NCBI GenBank assembly: GCA_964503895.1
Contig: CAZDCF010000035.1
Coordinates: forward strand, 1 to 10,430
DNA length: 10,430 bases
Direction: 5' to 3'
Origin: Nitronereus sp964503895
GTDB lineage: Bacteria; Nitrospirota; Nitrospiria; Nitrospirales; UBA8639
The position numbers were made by a program, and so were the translations under genes. Positions 1 through 6,177 of the stretch are shown piece by piece. Each line of letters opens with the position of its first letter. Position 1 is the first letter of the stretch. Below the pieces are notes generated by a model. It did not search any database. It had not been told where the DNA came from and saw only the letters and a list, made by a program, of their open reading frames with translations.

Positions 1-85
1 CATGGAACTCTTTCGCGATTTCATAATCACTAATGTATTTTGTTGGTTCTCTCGGTGACGCCACACGATATACTTCTTTTTCCAT
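1..85 (-). CDS. 5' part of an unidentified divergent gene, cut by window edge
   Basis: Reading the minus strand from the ATG at 85 to the window edge gives 28 codons without a stop (MEKEVYRVASP then REPTKYISDYEIAKEFH). The residue mix, charged and non-repetitive, looks like real protein. A weak GGA sits about 7 bases before this ATG; a second in-frame ATG lies at 112 but has no visible ribosome binding site. I do not recognise the family and name no function. If real, the gene is transcribed away from the sugar kinase, with only 29 bases between the two start codons, so any divergent promoters would have to overlap the coding ends. Only the N-terminus is visible, so a chance open frame is not excluded. 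Confidence 0.4.
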   Translation of the reverse strand, partial: MEKEVYRVASPREPTKYISDYEIAKEFH

Positions 86-114
86 GTCACATTCCGTATT
101 GTGGAATCCCATTG

Positions 115-1044
115 ATGATACTTTGTTTCGGCGAATCCCTAATTGATCTTATACCGAAAGAAGACGCCAGCGGAGCGACGGTATTCATGCCTGTTCCTGG
201 TGGCTCGCCTTTTAATACCGCAATTGCTTTAGGTCGACTGGGTATCCACACTGGATTTTTGGGGGCGATATCAACTGACTTTTTTGGCGAAATGCTTGTC
301 TCCCATCTGAAGAAAAATAGTGTTGACCCAGCCTATATTTTTCGGAGTCAAGCGCCAACCAGTCTAGCGTTCGTTTCTCCAGAAACTAAAGAGAAAGAAA
401 CAAGTTATCAATTTTATATGGATGACACAGCAGCGACCTTGTTGCGACCAGATGATATCCCTCGTTCATTTCCTTCTTCTGTCGAAGCATTGTTATTTGG
501 TTCTACTGCGCTCGCAACCGAACCAATAGCTACTACGTTAATAAATTTCATGCAGAAAGAATCAGGTAATCGGTTGATCACGCTGGATCCGAATATTCGC
601 CCTTCGTTAATTTCGGATCCAGAAACATTTCGCAGTCGATTTACCATATTTCTTGAATGCGCTGACATTGTAAAAGTTAGCCTTTCGGATCTCGCTTGGC
701 TTTTCCCATCAAAAAGTTGGAGAGAATTCTCCCAAATGTGCTTGGGGCACGGCGTCTCGGTCGTATTCCTTACCGACGGTGGAACTGGTGCCTGGGGTAT
801 CACCAACCAACATGAGATCTTTTCGGAATCGGAAAACATAGATATCAAAGACAGTATTGGAGCGGGCGACAGTTTTCATGCTGGCATGCTCACTCAGTTA
901 AGCAGGTTGGGAAAACTTTCTTCGGCATCTATACAGACTCTTACTGTCAGCGATCTTGAGAATTGCCTGCATTTGGGAACTCGTGCCGCAGCAATCACCT
1001 GTTCACGGCCCGGGGCAGACCCACCGTGGAAAAACGAGCTCTAA
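115..1044 (+). CDS. PfkB-family carbohydrate kinase (fructokinase-like)
   Basis: A 309-residue cytoplasmic ribokinase/PfkB-family kinase, of normal family length, expected to move the ATP gamma-phosphate to a sugar or keto-sugar hydroxyl. The N-terminus MILCFGESLIDLIP is the classic first strand of the family, which is why the ATG at 115 is chosen; the open frame runs back to a TTG at 40, but the extra 25 residues look unlike the family. Visible motifs: the substrate-side GGSPFN at residues 29-34 (signature 1), DPNIRPS at 158-164, and the ATP/anion-hole signature DSIGAGDSF at 246-254, in which Asp252 is the expected catalytic base. A possible weak Shine-Dalgarno GTGGAA lies at 101-106. It is followed after 44 bases by the mutarotase and probably shares its transcript. 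The substrate cannot be read from sequence: fructose, ribose-like sugars or a 2-keto-3-deoxy acid are all possible. Confidence 0.9.
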   Translation: MILCFGESLIDLIPKEDASGATVFMPVPGGSPFNTAIALGRLGIHTGFLGAISTDFFGEMLVSHLKKNSVDPAYIFRSQAPTSLAFVSPETKEKETSYQFYMDDTAATLLRPDDIPRSFPSSVEALLFGSTALATEPIATTLINFMQKESGNRLITLDPNIRPSLISDPETFRSRFTIFLECADIVKVSLSDLAWLFPSKSWREFSQMCLGHGVSVVFLTDGGTGAWGITNQHEIFSESENIDIKDSIGAGDSFHAGMLTQLSRLGKLSSASIQTLTVSDLENCLHLGTRAAAITCSRPGADPPWKNEL

Positions 1045-1088
1045 GATGAGAACAATAATTTAAATTACCTGCAGGGTGGAGAAAATCT

Positions 1089-1550
1089 ATGTTAATAAAT
1101 ATTGATCCATTGCTAAATGGCGAGCTGCTCTACGCTCTTAGGTCTATGGGTCATGGCGATGAATTGGCCCTTGTAGACGTAAACTTTCCAGCAGAGTCAG
1201 TGGCCGCAGATACGGCGATGGGTTCGCCAATTAGACTTGATGGCACTGACATCATCATCGCAGCAAAAGCAATATTTTCTGTGTTTCCGCTTGACAGTTT
1301 TGTGGCAGCACCCACCCACCATATGCAAGTTGTAGATCAACCCGAACGAACCTTAGAAGTTCATGAAGAATTTCGAAGTGCTATGAGGCAATATTCCGGC
1401 CGAGACTGGCCTCTTCAGTCCTTAGAAAGGCATGAGTTTTATGACAGAGCTCGGAATGCTTTTGTTGTAATTGTGACAGGTGAGCGTCGAGCTTATGCCG
1501 ATTTTTTGATGACAAAAGGAGCTATTGGCGTCGACGGTCAAATACTATGA
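1089..1550 (+). CDS. fucU: RbsD/FucU-family sugar mutarotase (L-fucose mutarotase type)
   Basis: A 153-residue protein of the RbsD/FucU family (E. coli FucU is 140 residues), which interconverts sugar anomers in the cytoplasm as a ring-shaped oligomer. Matches that I recall from E. coli FucU run the whole length: MGHGDE at residues 20-25 with the conserved His22, LVDVNFPAES at 28-37 with Asp30, the LDSF stretch at 68-71, FYDRARNAF at 117-125, and TGERRAY then MTKG at 130-144. These fit FucU better than RbsD. The usual KYGN near the end is AYAD here, so one family Asn is replaced by Asp. A good Shine-Dalgarno, AGGGTGGAG at 1073-1081, fixes the ATG start. It lies 44 bases after the sugar kinase, and its 3' end overlaps the convergent lactonase by 6 bases. 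FucU proteins can also act on other pyranoses, so the substrate may not be fucose. Confidence 0.88.
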   Translation: MLINIDPLLNGELLYALRSMGHGDELALVDVNFPAESVAADTAMGSPIRLDGTDIIIAAKAIFSVFPLDSFVAAPTHHMQVVDQPERTLEVHEEFRSAMRQYSGRDWPLQSLERHEFYDRARNAFVVIVTGERRAYADFLMTKGAIGVDGQIL

Positions 1551-2396
1551 CCCAGTCTCTTTGGGAACATCCAGACGATAAAAGTCGATTGCTGTGTCAC
1601 GCAGTATCAATGCCTTACCTTCCTCGGGAACATCATTGAGAAGTGTTTGGCCTACTTGCACTACAGATTCGTAACTTGCAGCAAGTGTGCAGACGGGCCA
1701 ATCAGTTCCGAACATAAGTCGGTCGTAATCGAATAACCCCAACACATCGTCAACATAGGGCTTTAATTCATCTACGCTCCAATTTAAATGATCGGCCTCT
1801 GTCACCATTCCTGATATCTTACAAAACAAATCGCCGCACTTTGCTACCTCCCCCAAATCCGATAACCAAGGTTCTCTTTTTTTCTCCGAGATAGCGGGCT
1901 TAGCAATATGATCGACAACCGCCCGAAGATCTGGGACTTGTTCCATTATTCTTGGAATGTATTTAAGATTGGGAGGGCGAACTAAAAATTCATAGATCAA
2001 GTCTCTCCGCTGTACCTCTTTTAACCCTTCGACTGCGCCGGAAGTCAATAGCCATGACGGATCCGACTCGTCTTCCCATATATGTCGGACACCTTTTAGG
2101 TACTTATTTTCCTGCAGGCGGTCGAGGACATTTCCGACCTTAGGGTCAGTCAAATCCACCCATCCAGTCACACCCAAAACAAAATTCTGCTCGTTTGCAA
2201 TCTCAAGCAACCAGCGAGTTTCTTCTATTGACGAATGGGCTTGAATCAACACGGTGTATTCAACATTAGCGGCATTGATGAGCGATCTCAACTCGCTTGG
2301 CGATCGATTAACTCGTAAAGGAGAATCCGCACCCATCCACTCATAATTGAAACGAGAGAGATCCCAAAAATGCTGATGGCTGTCGACAATTTTCAC
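1545..2396 (-). CDS. Amidohydrolase-family sugar lactonase (COG3618, L-fuconolactonase-like)
   Basis: A 283-residue metal-dependent hydrolase of the amidohydrolase-2 type. DSHQHFWDLS at residues 5-14 carries the HxH metal motif (His7, His9) followed by the FW typical of the 2-pyrone-4,6-dicarboxylate lactonase/L-fuconolactonase group. VVDHIAKP at 161-167 supplies His163, CKISGMV at 192-198 is the usual inner strand, and FGTDWPV at 229-235 holds the conserved Asp232. The family hydrolyses sugar lactones to aldonic acids in the cytoplasm; the neighbouring fucU-type gene makes L-fucono-lactone or a related lactone the best guess. The start is the GTG at 2396: an in-frame TGA lies three codons upstream and the HxH motif comes immediately after, so no other start is possible. 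No Shine-Dalgarno is visible, so the message may have a very short or atypical leader. Confidence 0.85.
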   Translation of the reverse strand: MKIVDSHQHFWDLSRFNYEWMGADSPLRVNRSPSELRSLINAANVEYTVLIQAHSSIEETRWLLEIANEQNFVLGVTGWVDLTDPKVGNVLDRLQENKYLKGVRHIWEDESDPSWLLTSGAVEGLKEVQRRDLIYEFLVRPPNLKYIPRIMEQVPDLRAVVDHIAKPAISEKKREPWLSDLGEVAKCGDLFCKISGMVTEADHLNWSVDELKPYVDDVLGLFDYDRLMFGTDWPVCTLAASYESVVQVGQTLLNDVPEEGKALILRDTAIDFYRLDVPKETGS

Positions 2397-2413
2397 TGGT
2401 GGTCAATAATATG

Positions 2414-2425
2414 ATTCGATCGAAT
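2414..2425. promoter_or_regulatory. Operator-like perfect palindrome upstream of the lactonase
   Basis: ATTCGATCGAAT is a perfect 12-base palindrome 18-29 bases upstream of the lactonase GTG. It is flanked by a direct repeat of GTCAATAAT (2402-2410 and 2441-2449). A second odd-centred palindrome, AACCAATGGTT, lies at 2472-2482. The place and symmetry suit a binding site for a dimeric repressor such as those common in sugar loci (LacI, GntR or DeoR families), but no regulator gene is in the window and the family cannot be told. Confidence 0.4.
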
Positions 2426-2444
2426 TACTGGAAATAAGATGTCA

Positions 2445-2473
2445 ATAATCAGTTCTTATTAACCCCAACTCAA
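2445..2473 (-). promoter_or_regulatory. Candidate sigma70-type promoter for the lactonase
   Basis: Read on the minus strand, TTGAGT (2468-2473) and GATTAT (2445-2450) are separated by 17 bases, each matching 4 of 6 consensus positions. Transcription would start near 2438, putting the 2414-2425 palindrome just downstream, a typical repressor position. A rival pair, TTTCCA (2429-2434) with TATTAT (2406-2411), would place the palindrome in the spacer and the transcript start nearly at the GTG. Neither is strong. Confidence 0.28.
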
Positions 2474-2594
2474 CCAATGGTTACTGCGAAACATTCTGTC
2501 CAATACTCAGTGACAGATAATTCTTATTTGAGTCGTTTTCAGAGTGGCGTAAAGAAATCAGTGGTAAAACCGAGTCCACATCTCTAAGTCGCTT

Positions 2595-3671
2595 TCAACT
2601 TAACGCGGCACGCATCTTATTAATCAAATTCAGCTCTGGCTCAACCGGTAGATCTACCATCCGATGTTGAAGACCACTCATATATATTGCCAAAATAATA
2701 TTAAAGTCCAGATGAGCACGATCGAAACATAACGGATGAACTGCTCTGTCGTCTCCTATCCAATCGAGCATCGCCTCTGTCATTCTAGCTTGGCCTAGAA
2801 TATCTTCATCCCAATACTCGTGAGTTCCCCCCTGCGATTTACCATCTACCAAAACCTCCCAAGACCACATCGTCCAACGCGCATGCCCTTTCGATCCATA
2901 TACAGTGACATACTTATGGGTATTGATAGCCTCTCGACCAACTTTAGGCGCAATTTCCCCCGATTGCAGCAAGGCTTGTACGCCATCATCAAAATCGATG
3001 ATGGCTTGGGCACATCCAGGCGCAAAATGCTTCTGAGGCGTATCTTCTAGATTCCCCACAACCATCGTCGGAAACGTCCCACAAACATCGACTCGGTGCG
3101 TCTCACTTCCTGCACCCGAAATCTGCCCAAACACACGCTGGGGTTTACCCTTTGGATGGAATGCGCCAATTGCTTGAAGCGTGTGAGTGCCCTGAAATGC
3201 AAGATTCATACCACAGCCGGCGGTTATAAAGCGTATCTCTCCCAGATTGCCATCCTCGACAATTTTTTGTAGTTCAAAACGACGGGGGTGAAAATGAAGC
3301 TGATGATTAATTGCGACCTTGACCTTGCCGCCTTGGCAAAATTCTTTAATTGCCAAATAGTCTTCCCCTTGTATCGCGAGCGGCTTTTCCATAATCACCG
3401 CGGATACACCGGCTGACTCTGCAGCTTCCAGGACTTCCAACCGAATGTTAGGCGGTGTATTTAGATGCACGAGGTCTGGTTTTTCACGCGCAAACATTTC
3501 CCGATAGTCCTTATAAAGGGAATTGATACCGAACTGTTCTCCGAATGCTTGTAAACGATCTGCACTTCGGGCAGAGGCGCAAGCTAACTTCCCGCTTTTA
3601 ATATGCTTATAAGCATCGGCATGTTCGCGAGACCGGTTAGGCCCAACACCCACTATCGCGCATTTATACAT
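2595..3671 (-). CDS. Gfo/Idh/MocA-family NAD(P)-dependent oxidoreductase
   Basis: A 358-residue protein of normal family length. The N-terminal Rossmann fold starts with YKCAIVGVGPNRS at residues 2-14, followed by HADAY at 17-21; only the first two glycines of the usual GxGxxG are present, the third being replaced within a PNRS loop. HLNTPPN at 69-75 and MEKPLAI at 94-100 are the standard cofactor/catalytic elements, Lys96 being the family lysine. The C-terminal half is the mixed alpha/beta substrate domain; GTHTLQA at 161-167 sits where many members have HxxD, with Gln in place of Asp. Members oxidise or reduce sugars and cyclitols in the cytoplasm. Here it could supply the sugar-to-lactone step before the neighbouring lactonase, but this is inference. 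It lies 160 bases after the transporter ATPase on the same strand and has its own candidate promoter. The ATG at 3671 has no obvious Shine-Dalgarno. Confidence 0.85.
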   Translation of the reverse strand: MYKCAIVGVGPNRSREHADAYKHIKSGKLACASARSADRLQAFGEQFGINSLYKDYREMFAREKPDLVHLNTPPNIRLEVLEAAESAGVSAVIMEKPLAIQGEDYLAIKEFCQGGKVKVAINHQLHFHPRRFELQKIVEDGNLGEIRFITAGCGMNLAFQGTHTLQAIGAFHPKGKPQRVFGQISGAGSETHRVDVCGTFPTMVVGNLEDTPQKHFAPGCAQAIIDFDDGVQALLQSGEIAPKVGREAINTHKYVTVYGSKGHARWTMWSWEVLVDGKSQGGTHEYWDEDILGQARMTEAMLDWIGDDRAVHPLCFDRAHLDFNIILAIYMSGLQHRMVDLPVEPELNLINKMRAALS

Positions 3672-3700
3672 TTCAAGTTTTGAAGAAAGCAGTCATTTCG

Positions 3701-3730
3701 ATCCTACAAAAAATAGGATGATGTTTACAA
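3701..3730 (-). promoter_or_regulatory. Candidate promoter with overlapping inverted repeat, upstream of the oxidoreductase
   Basis: A perfect 6-base inverted repeat, ATCCTA (3701-3706) and TAGGAT (3714-3719), surrounds an A/T heptamer, 30-48 bases before the oxidoreductase ATG. On the minus strand the arm at 3701-3706 reads TAGGAT, a fair -10 element, and TTGTAA at 3725-3730 is a fair -35 with an 18-base spacer. The repeat would therefore overlap the -10, as repressor operators often do. A short palindrome, CTGCG-T-CGCAG, lies further upstream at 3779-3789. No clear terminator for the transporter operon is seen in this 160-base gap. Confidence 0.33.
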
Positions 3731-3831
3731 TTCATACGAATAACTCAAGATAACTTGCGAGAGAAAAACTAGGTCACACTGCGTCGCAGCGAAAATTCTT
3801 TTCATCCCCGGGGGCTAATTTAGAATAGATC

Positions 3832-4938
3832 CTATGAGTCGAGAATCAACCTGCCTTTAATTCTTTTGCCCGATGTCTCGTCAAACAGATAGCCATTCTC
3901 TGCAGGAAAACGAACGGCCACTTCACTGTCATAGGCTGCTTCATACCCAGTGGGCATCTTCACAGTGATGCTTTTTTCTCCCAACATCATTGTGACCAAT
4001 GAATGATCTCCTGCAAGCTCCGTCGTAAAAACTTTGGCATTAAATTGCCCTTTACCAGAATCCACAACTTCTGCGTATTCAGGGCGAAACCCAAGTACTG
4101 TCTTGCCTTCTGCGGTGGTTCCTTCAATTGGGATCCTGACGCCTTGAGACTCGAAAACTCCGCTGGAAATCAGCCCGCTTACTAAATTCATTGGTGGGGA
4201 CCCCATAAAGCCTGCCACAAAAAGATTCTCCGGCTCGTCGTAAACATCGCGCGGAGACCCTACCTGCTGCAAAACTCCGAAATTCATAATGGCTACCCGG
4301 TGCGCGAGTGTCATTGCTTCCACTTGATCATGAGTCACGTAGACTGTAGTTACACCAAGTTCATGTTGCATGCGTTTTAACTCAGCACGCATATAGAGTC
4401 TCAGTTTCGCATCGAGGTTCGATAACGGTTCATCCATTAAGAAGACAGCGGGGCGTCGCACGATTGCTCGGGCCAATGCGACCCGTTGACGTTCACCACC
4501 AGACAATTGTTTTGGATACCGAGCAAGCATGTGGCTCATATGGACCTGAGTGGCCGCATCTCGAACAGCATCGTCCCGCTCTTTTCCTTTTATACCGCGA
4601 ACTTTAAATGGAAACCCGATATTTTCAGCGACAGTTTTATGGGGATAGAGCGCGTAGGACTGAAAAACCATTGCAATATCACGGTACTTCGGAAGCAGCG
4701 TCGTCACATCTTGATCGCCTATTGAAATCTGGCCACTATTTGCTGCCTCCAGTCCCGCCACCATACGAAGGGCGGTTGTCTTTCCGCATCCTGATGGGCC
4801 AAGAAGTACTAGAAATTCGCTGGGAGCGACATCAATCGTAAACTCGTTGACGACATGATCATCACCAAACCATTTATTAAGTCCCGTAACAGTCAATCGT
4901 TTCGCTTGGCTGTTACCTCTTTCACTCATCTGATTCAT
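3832..4938 (-). CDS. CUT1 sugar ABC transporter ATP-binding protein (MalK/UgpC/MsmK-like)
   Basis: A 368-residue ATPase, usual for the MalK/UgpC group, that would dimerise on the inner face of the membrane and power the importer. All ATPase motifs are intact: Walker A GPSGCGKT at residues 47-54, Q-loop Gln93 in VFQSYALYP, signature LSGGERQR at 145-152, Walker B VFLMDE at 165-170, D-loop SNLDA at 173-177, and H-loop His203 in YVTHDQVEAMT. Residues from about 250 form the C-terminal OB/TOBE regulatory domain, including GFRPEYAE at 283-290. It is the last gene of the transporter cluster, 7 bases after permease 2. Its Shine-Dalgarno AAGGGG overlaps the permease stop codon with a spacing of about 10 bases, which suggests translational coupling and favours the first ATG over the Met at codon 4. 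Confidence 0.95.
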   Translation of the reverse strand: MNQMSERGNSQAKRLTVTGLNKWFGDDHVVNEFTIDVAPSEFLVLLGPSGCGKTTALRMVAGLEAANSGQISIGDQDVTTLLPKYRDIAMVFQSYALYPHKTVAENIGFPFKVRGIKGKERDDAVRDAATQVHMSHMLARYPKQLSGGERQRVALARAIVRRPAVFLMDEPLSNLDAKLRLYMRAELKRMQHELGVTTVYVTHDQVEAMTLAHRVAIMNFGVLQQVGSPRDVYDEPENLFVAGFMGSPPMNLVSGLISSGVFESQGVRIPIEGTTAEGKTVLGFRPEYAEVVDSGKGQFNAKVFTTELAGDHSLVTMMLGEKSITVKMPTGYEAAYDSEVAVRFPAENGYLFDETSGKRIKGRLILDS

Positions 4939-4945
4939 AACAGAA

Positions 4946-6175
4946 TTACCCCTTTACAGCCCCAAGTAAAACACCCTTGGATATAAATCGCTGCAATAGA
5001 AACGCCATAATAATGACCGGGATGATCATGAGAATGATCACAACAGACATGTTCCACCATTGAATTCCCCTCTCCTGACTGATCTGCGCGGAAACCATGA
5101 TAGGCAATGTTTGCGCCTTTGATGTAGCAAGAAAGGCAGCCAGAAGATATTCGTTCCATGCAAGAATGAGGGTCAAAAGCGTCGTAGCCGCAAGACCTGG
5201 CCGCGACAGCGGCAAAATTATTTCCCAAAAAATTCGAAACCGGGACGATCCGTCGAGTTGCGCACTTTCCTCTAAATCGATAGGAATCGTAGCAATAAAG
5301 TCATGCATCAACCAGACCACAATTGGTAAATTGACCACTGCATAAGCAATTATCAGGGCAAGCTGCGTATCCAGCAGCCCAATTCTTTGAAACATAATGT
5401 AAACCGGCAACACGACCACGACGGGAGGCAAAATTCTCTGGGAAATTATCCAGAACAAAATATCTGAATTTCCCACCCTCCCGTTGATCCAATGGGCAGC
5501 GCTCCAACCGACCACTACCAAGGCCAAAATAATTGAGGCGGTTTTCCCATGTTTCTCAAAATCGGGGGAGAAATTACCACTGAAATACAAGACGATTGCA
5601 ACCACCAGAAAAATGCCTACTACTACGGACATTTGACCATTTCCAAACCGCTCTTTAACAGCCGCCCGCCACAAGAAGAAGAAGATAGCCAAACCAACTG
5701 CAATTCCCAGCCACCAGTCAACGCCCCACCGGCCGATAGCTACGCACGCAGCAGCAAGAGTCAGAGCAAACAACATAATGGATCCAAACTTCGGTCTATA
5801 TTGAATGCGCACCAATGCATACGCTGCCAAAGAGCCCACCATGACACAAAATATCGTAGAAAAAAACGCTATAACTATTGAATTAAAGTATGCCGAAGCA
5901 ACATCTGCCATATCATCCACAATGATGTTTCTCCAAGCATGCAGCGACGGCGTGAAATCCACCCAAGGGATATAAACCGGACCGAAATTCACATCATCCA
6001 TCGACTTAAATGCAGTGATGCAAAGCCAATAGATCGGAAACAAAACCACAAGAGACCAAAATAGAAGAAAAAAATACGAGATGATTTTCCCCAATGGCGA
6101 CATTCCACCAATCGATGACGGCTCAAACCATCGGGTTTGGCGATGCGGTAAATTGAATTTGGTGCCAGTACCCAC
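4946..6175 (-). CDS. CUT1 ABC transporter permease 2 (MalG-like) with a large hydrophobic insertion
   Basis: A 409-residue inner-membrane subunit; MalG-type permeases are normally about 280. The MalG-like core is clear: TM1 at about 30-53, TM2 at 96-121, then from FWIISQRILPP (241-251) through TM3 at 248-265, TM4 at 271-291, TM5 at 324-345 and TM6 at 374-396. The ATPase-coupling EAA loop is EESAQLDG at 302-309 with ILP at 320-322; one usual Ala is Ser. Between TM2 and TM3, residues about 131-235 are extra and hold four hydrophobic stretches (near 133-147, 153-170, 182-199 and 213-230). An even number would keep the topology. The reading frame is unbroken across the insertion, so it is not a frameshift artefact. 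The GTG start at 6175 is backed by AGAAGG about 8 bases upstream, and only 2 bases separate it from the stop of permease 1. Confidence 0.9.
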   Translation of the reverse strand: MGTGTKFNLPHRQTRWFEPSSIGGMSPLGKIISYFFLLFWSLVVLFPIYWLCITAFKSMDDVNFGPVYIPWVDFTPSLHAWRNIIVDDMADVASAYFNSIVIAFFSTIFCVMVGSLAAYALVRIQYRPKFGSIMLFALTLAAACVAIGRWGVDWWLGIAVGLAIFFFLWRAAVKERFGNGQMSVVVGIFLVVAIVLYFSGNFSPDFEKHGKTASIILALVVVGWSAAHWINGRVGNSDILFWIISQRILPPVVVVLPVYIMFQRIGLLDTQLALIIAYAVVNLPIVVWLMHDFIATIPIDLEESAQLDGSSRFRIFWEIILPLSRPGLAATTLLTLILAWNEYLLAAFLATSKAQTLPIMVSAQISQERGIQWWNMSVVIILMIIPVIIMAFLLQRFISKGVLLGAVKG

Positions 6176-6177
6176 GC

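Noticed and set aside
43..74. Possible plus-strand promoter before the kinase (TATACT at 69-74)
   Set aside because: The -10 is good, but the nearest -35-like TTGGTT is 20 bases away and no better one is present, so it is not claimed.
414..848. 144-codon minus-strand open frame inside the kinase gene
   Set aside because: It is fully antisense to a well-supported PfkB kinase, shows no recognisable domain, and lacks a convincing ribosome binding site.
3791..3803. GAAAA-TTC-TTTTC hairpin after the ATPase gene as an operon terminator
   Set aside because: The stem is five A/T-rich pairs with a three-base loop, too weak to call.
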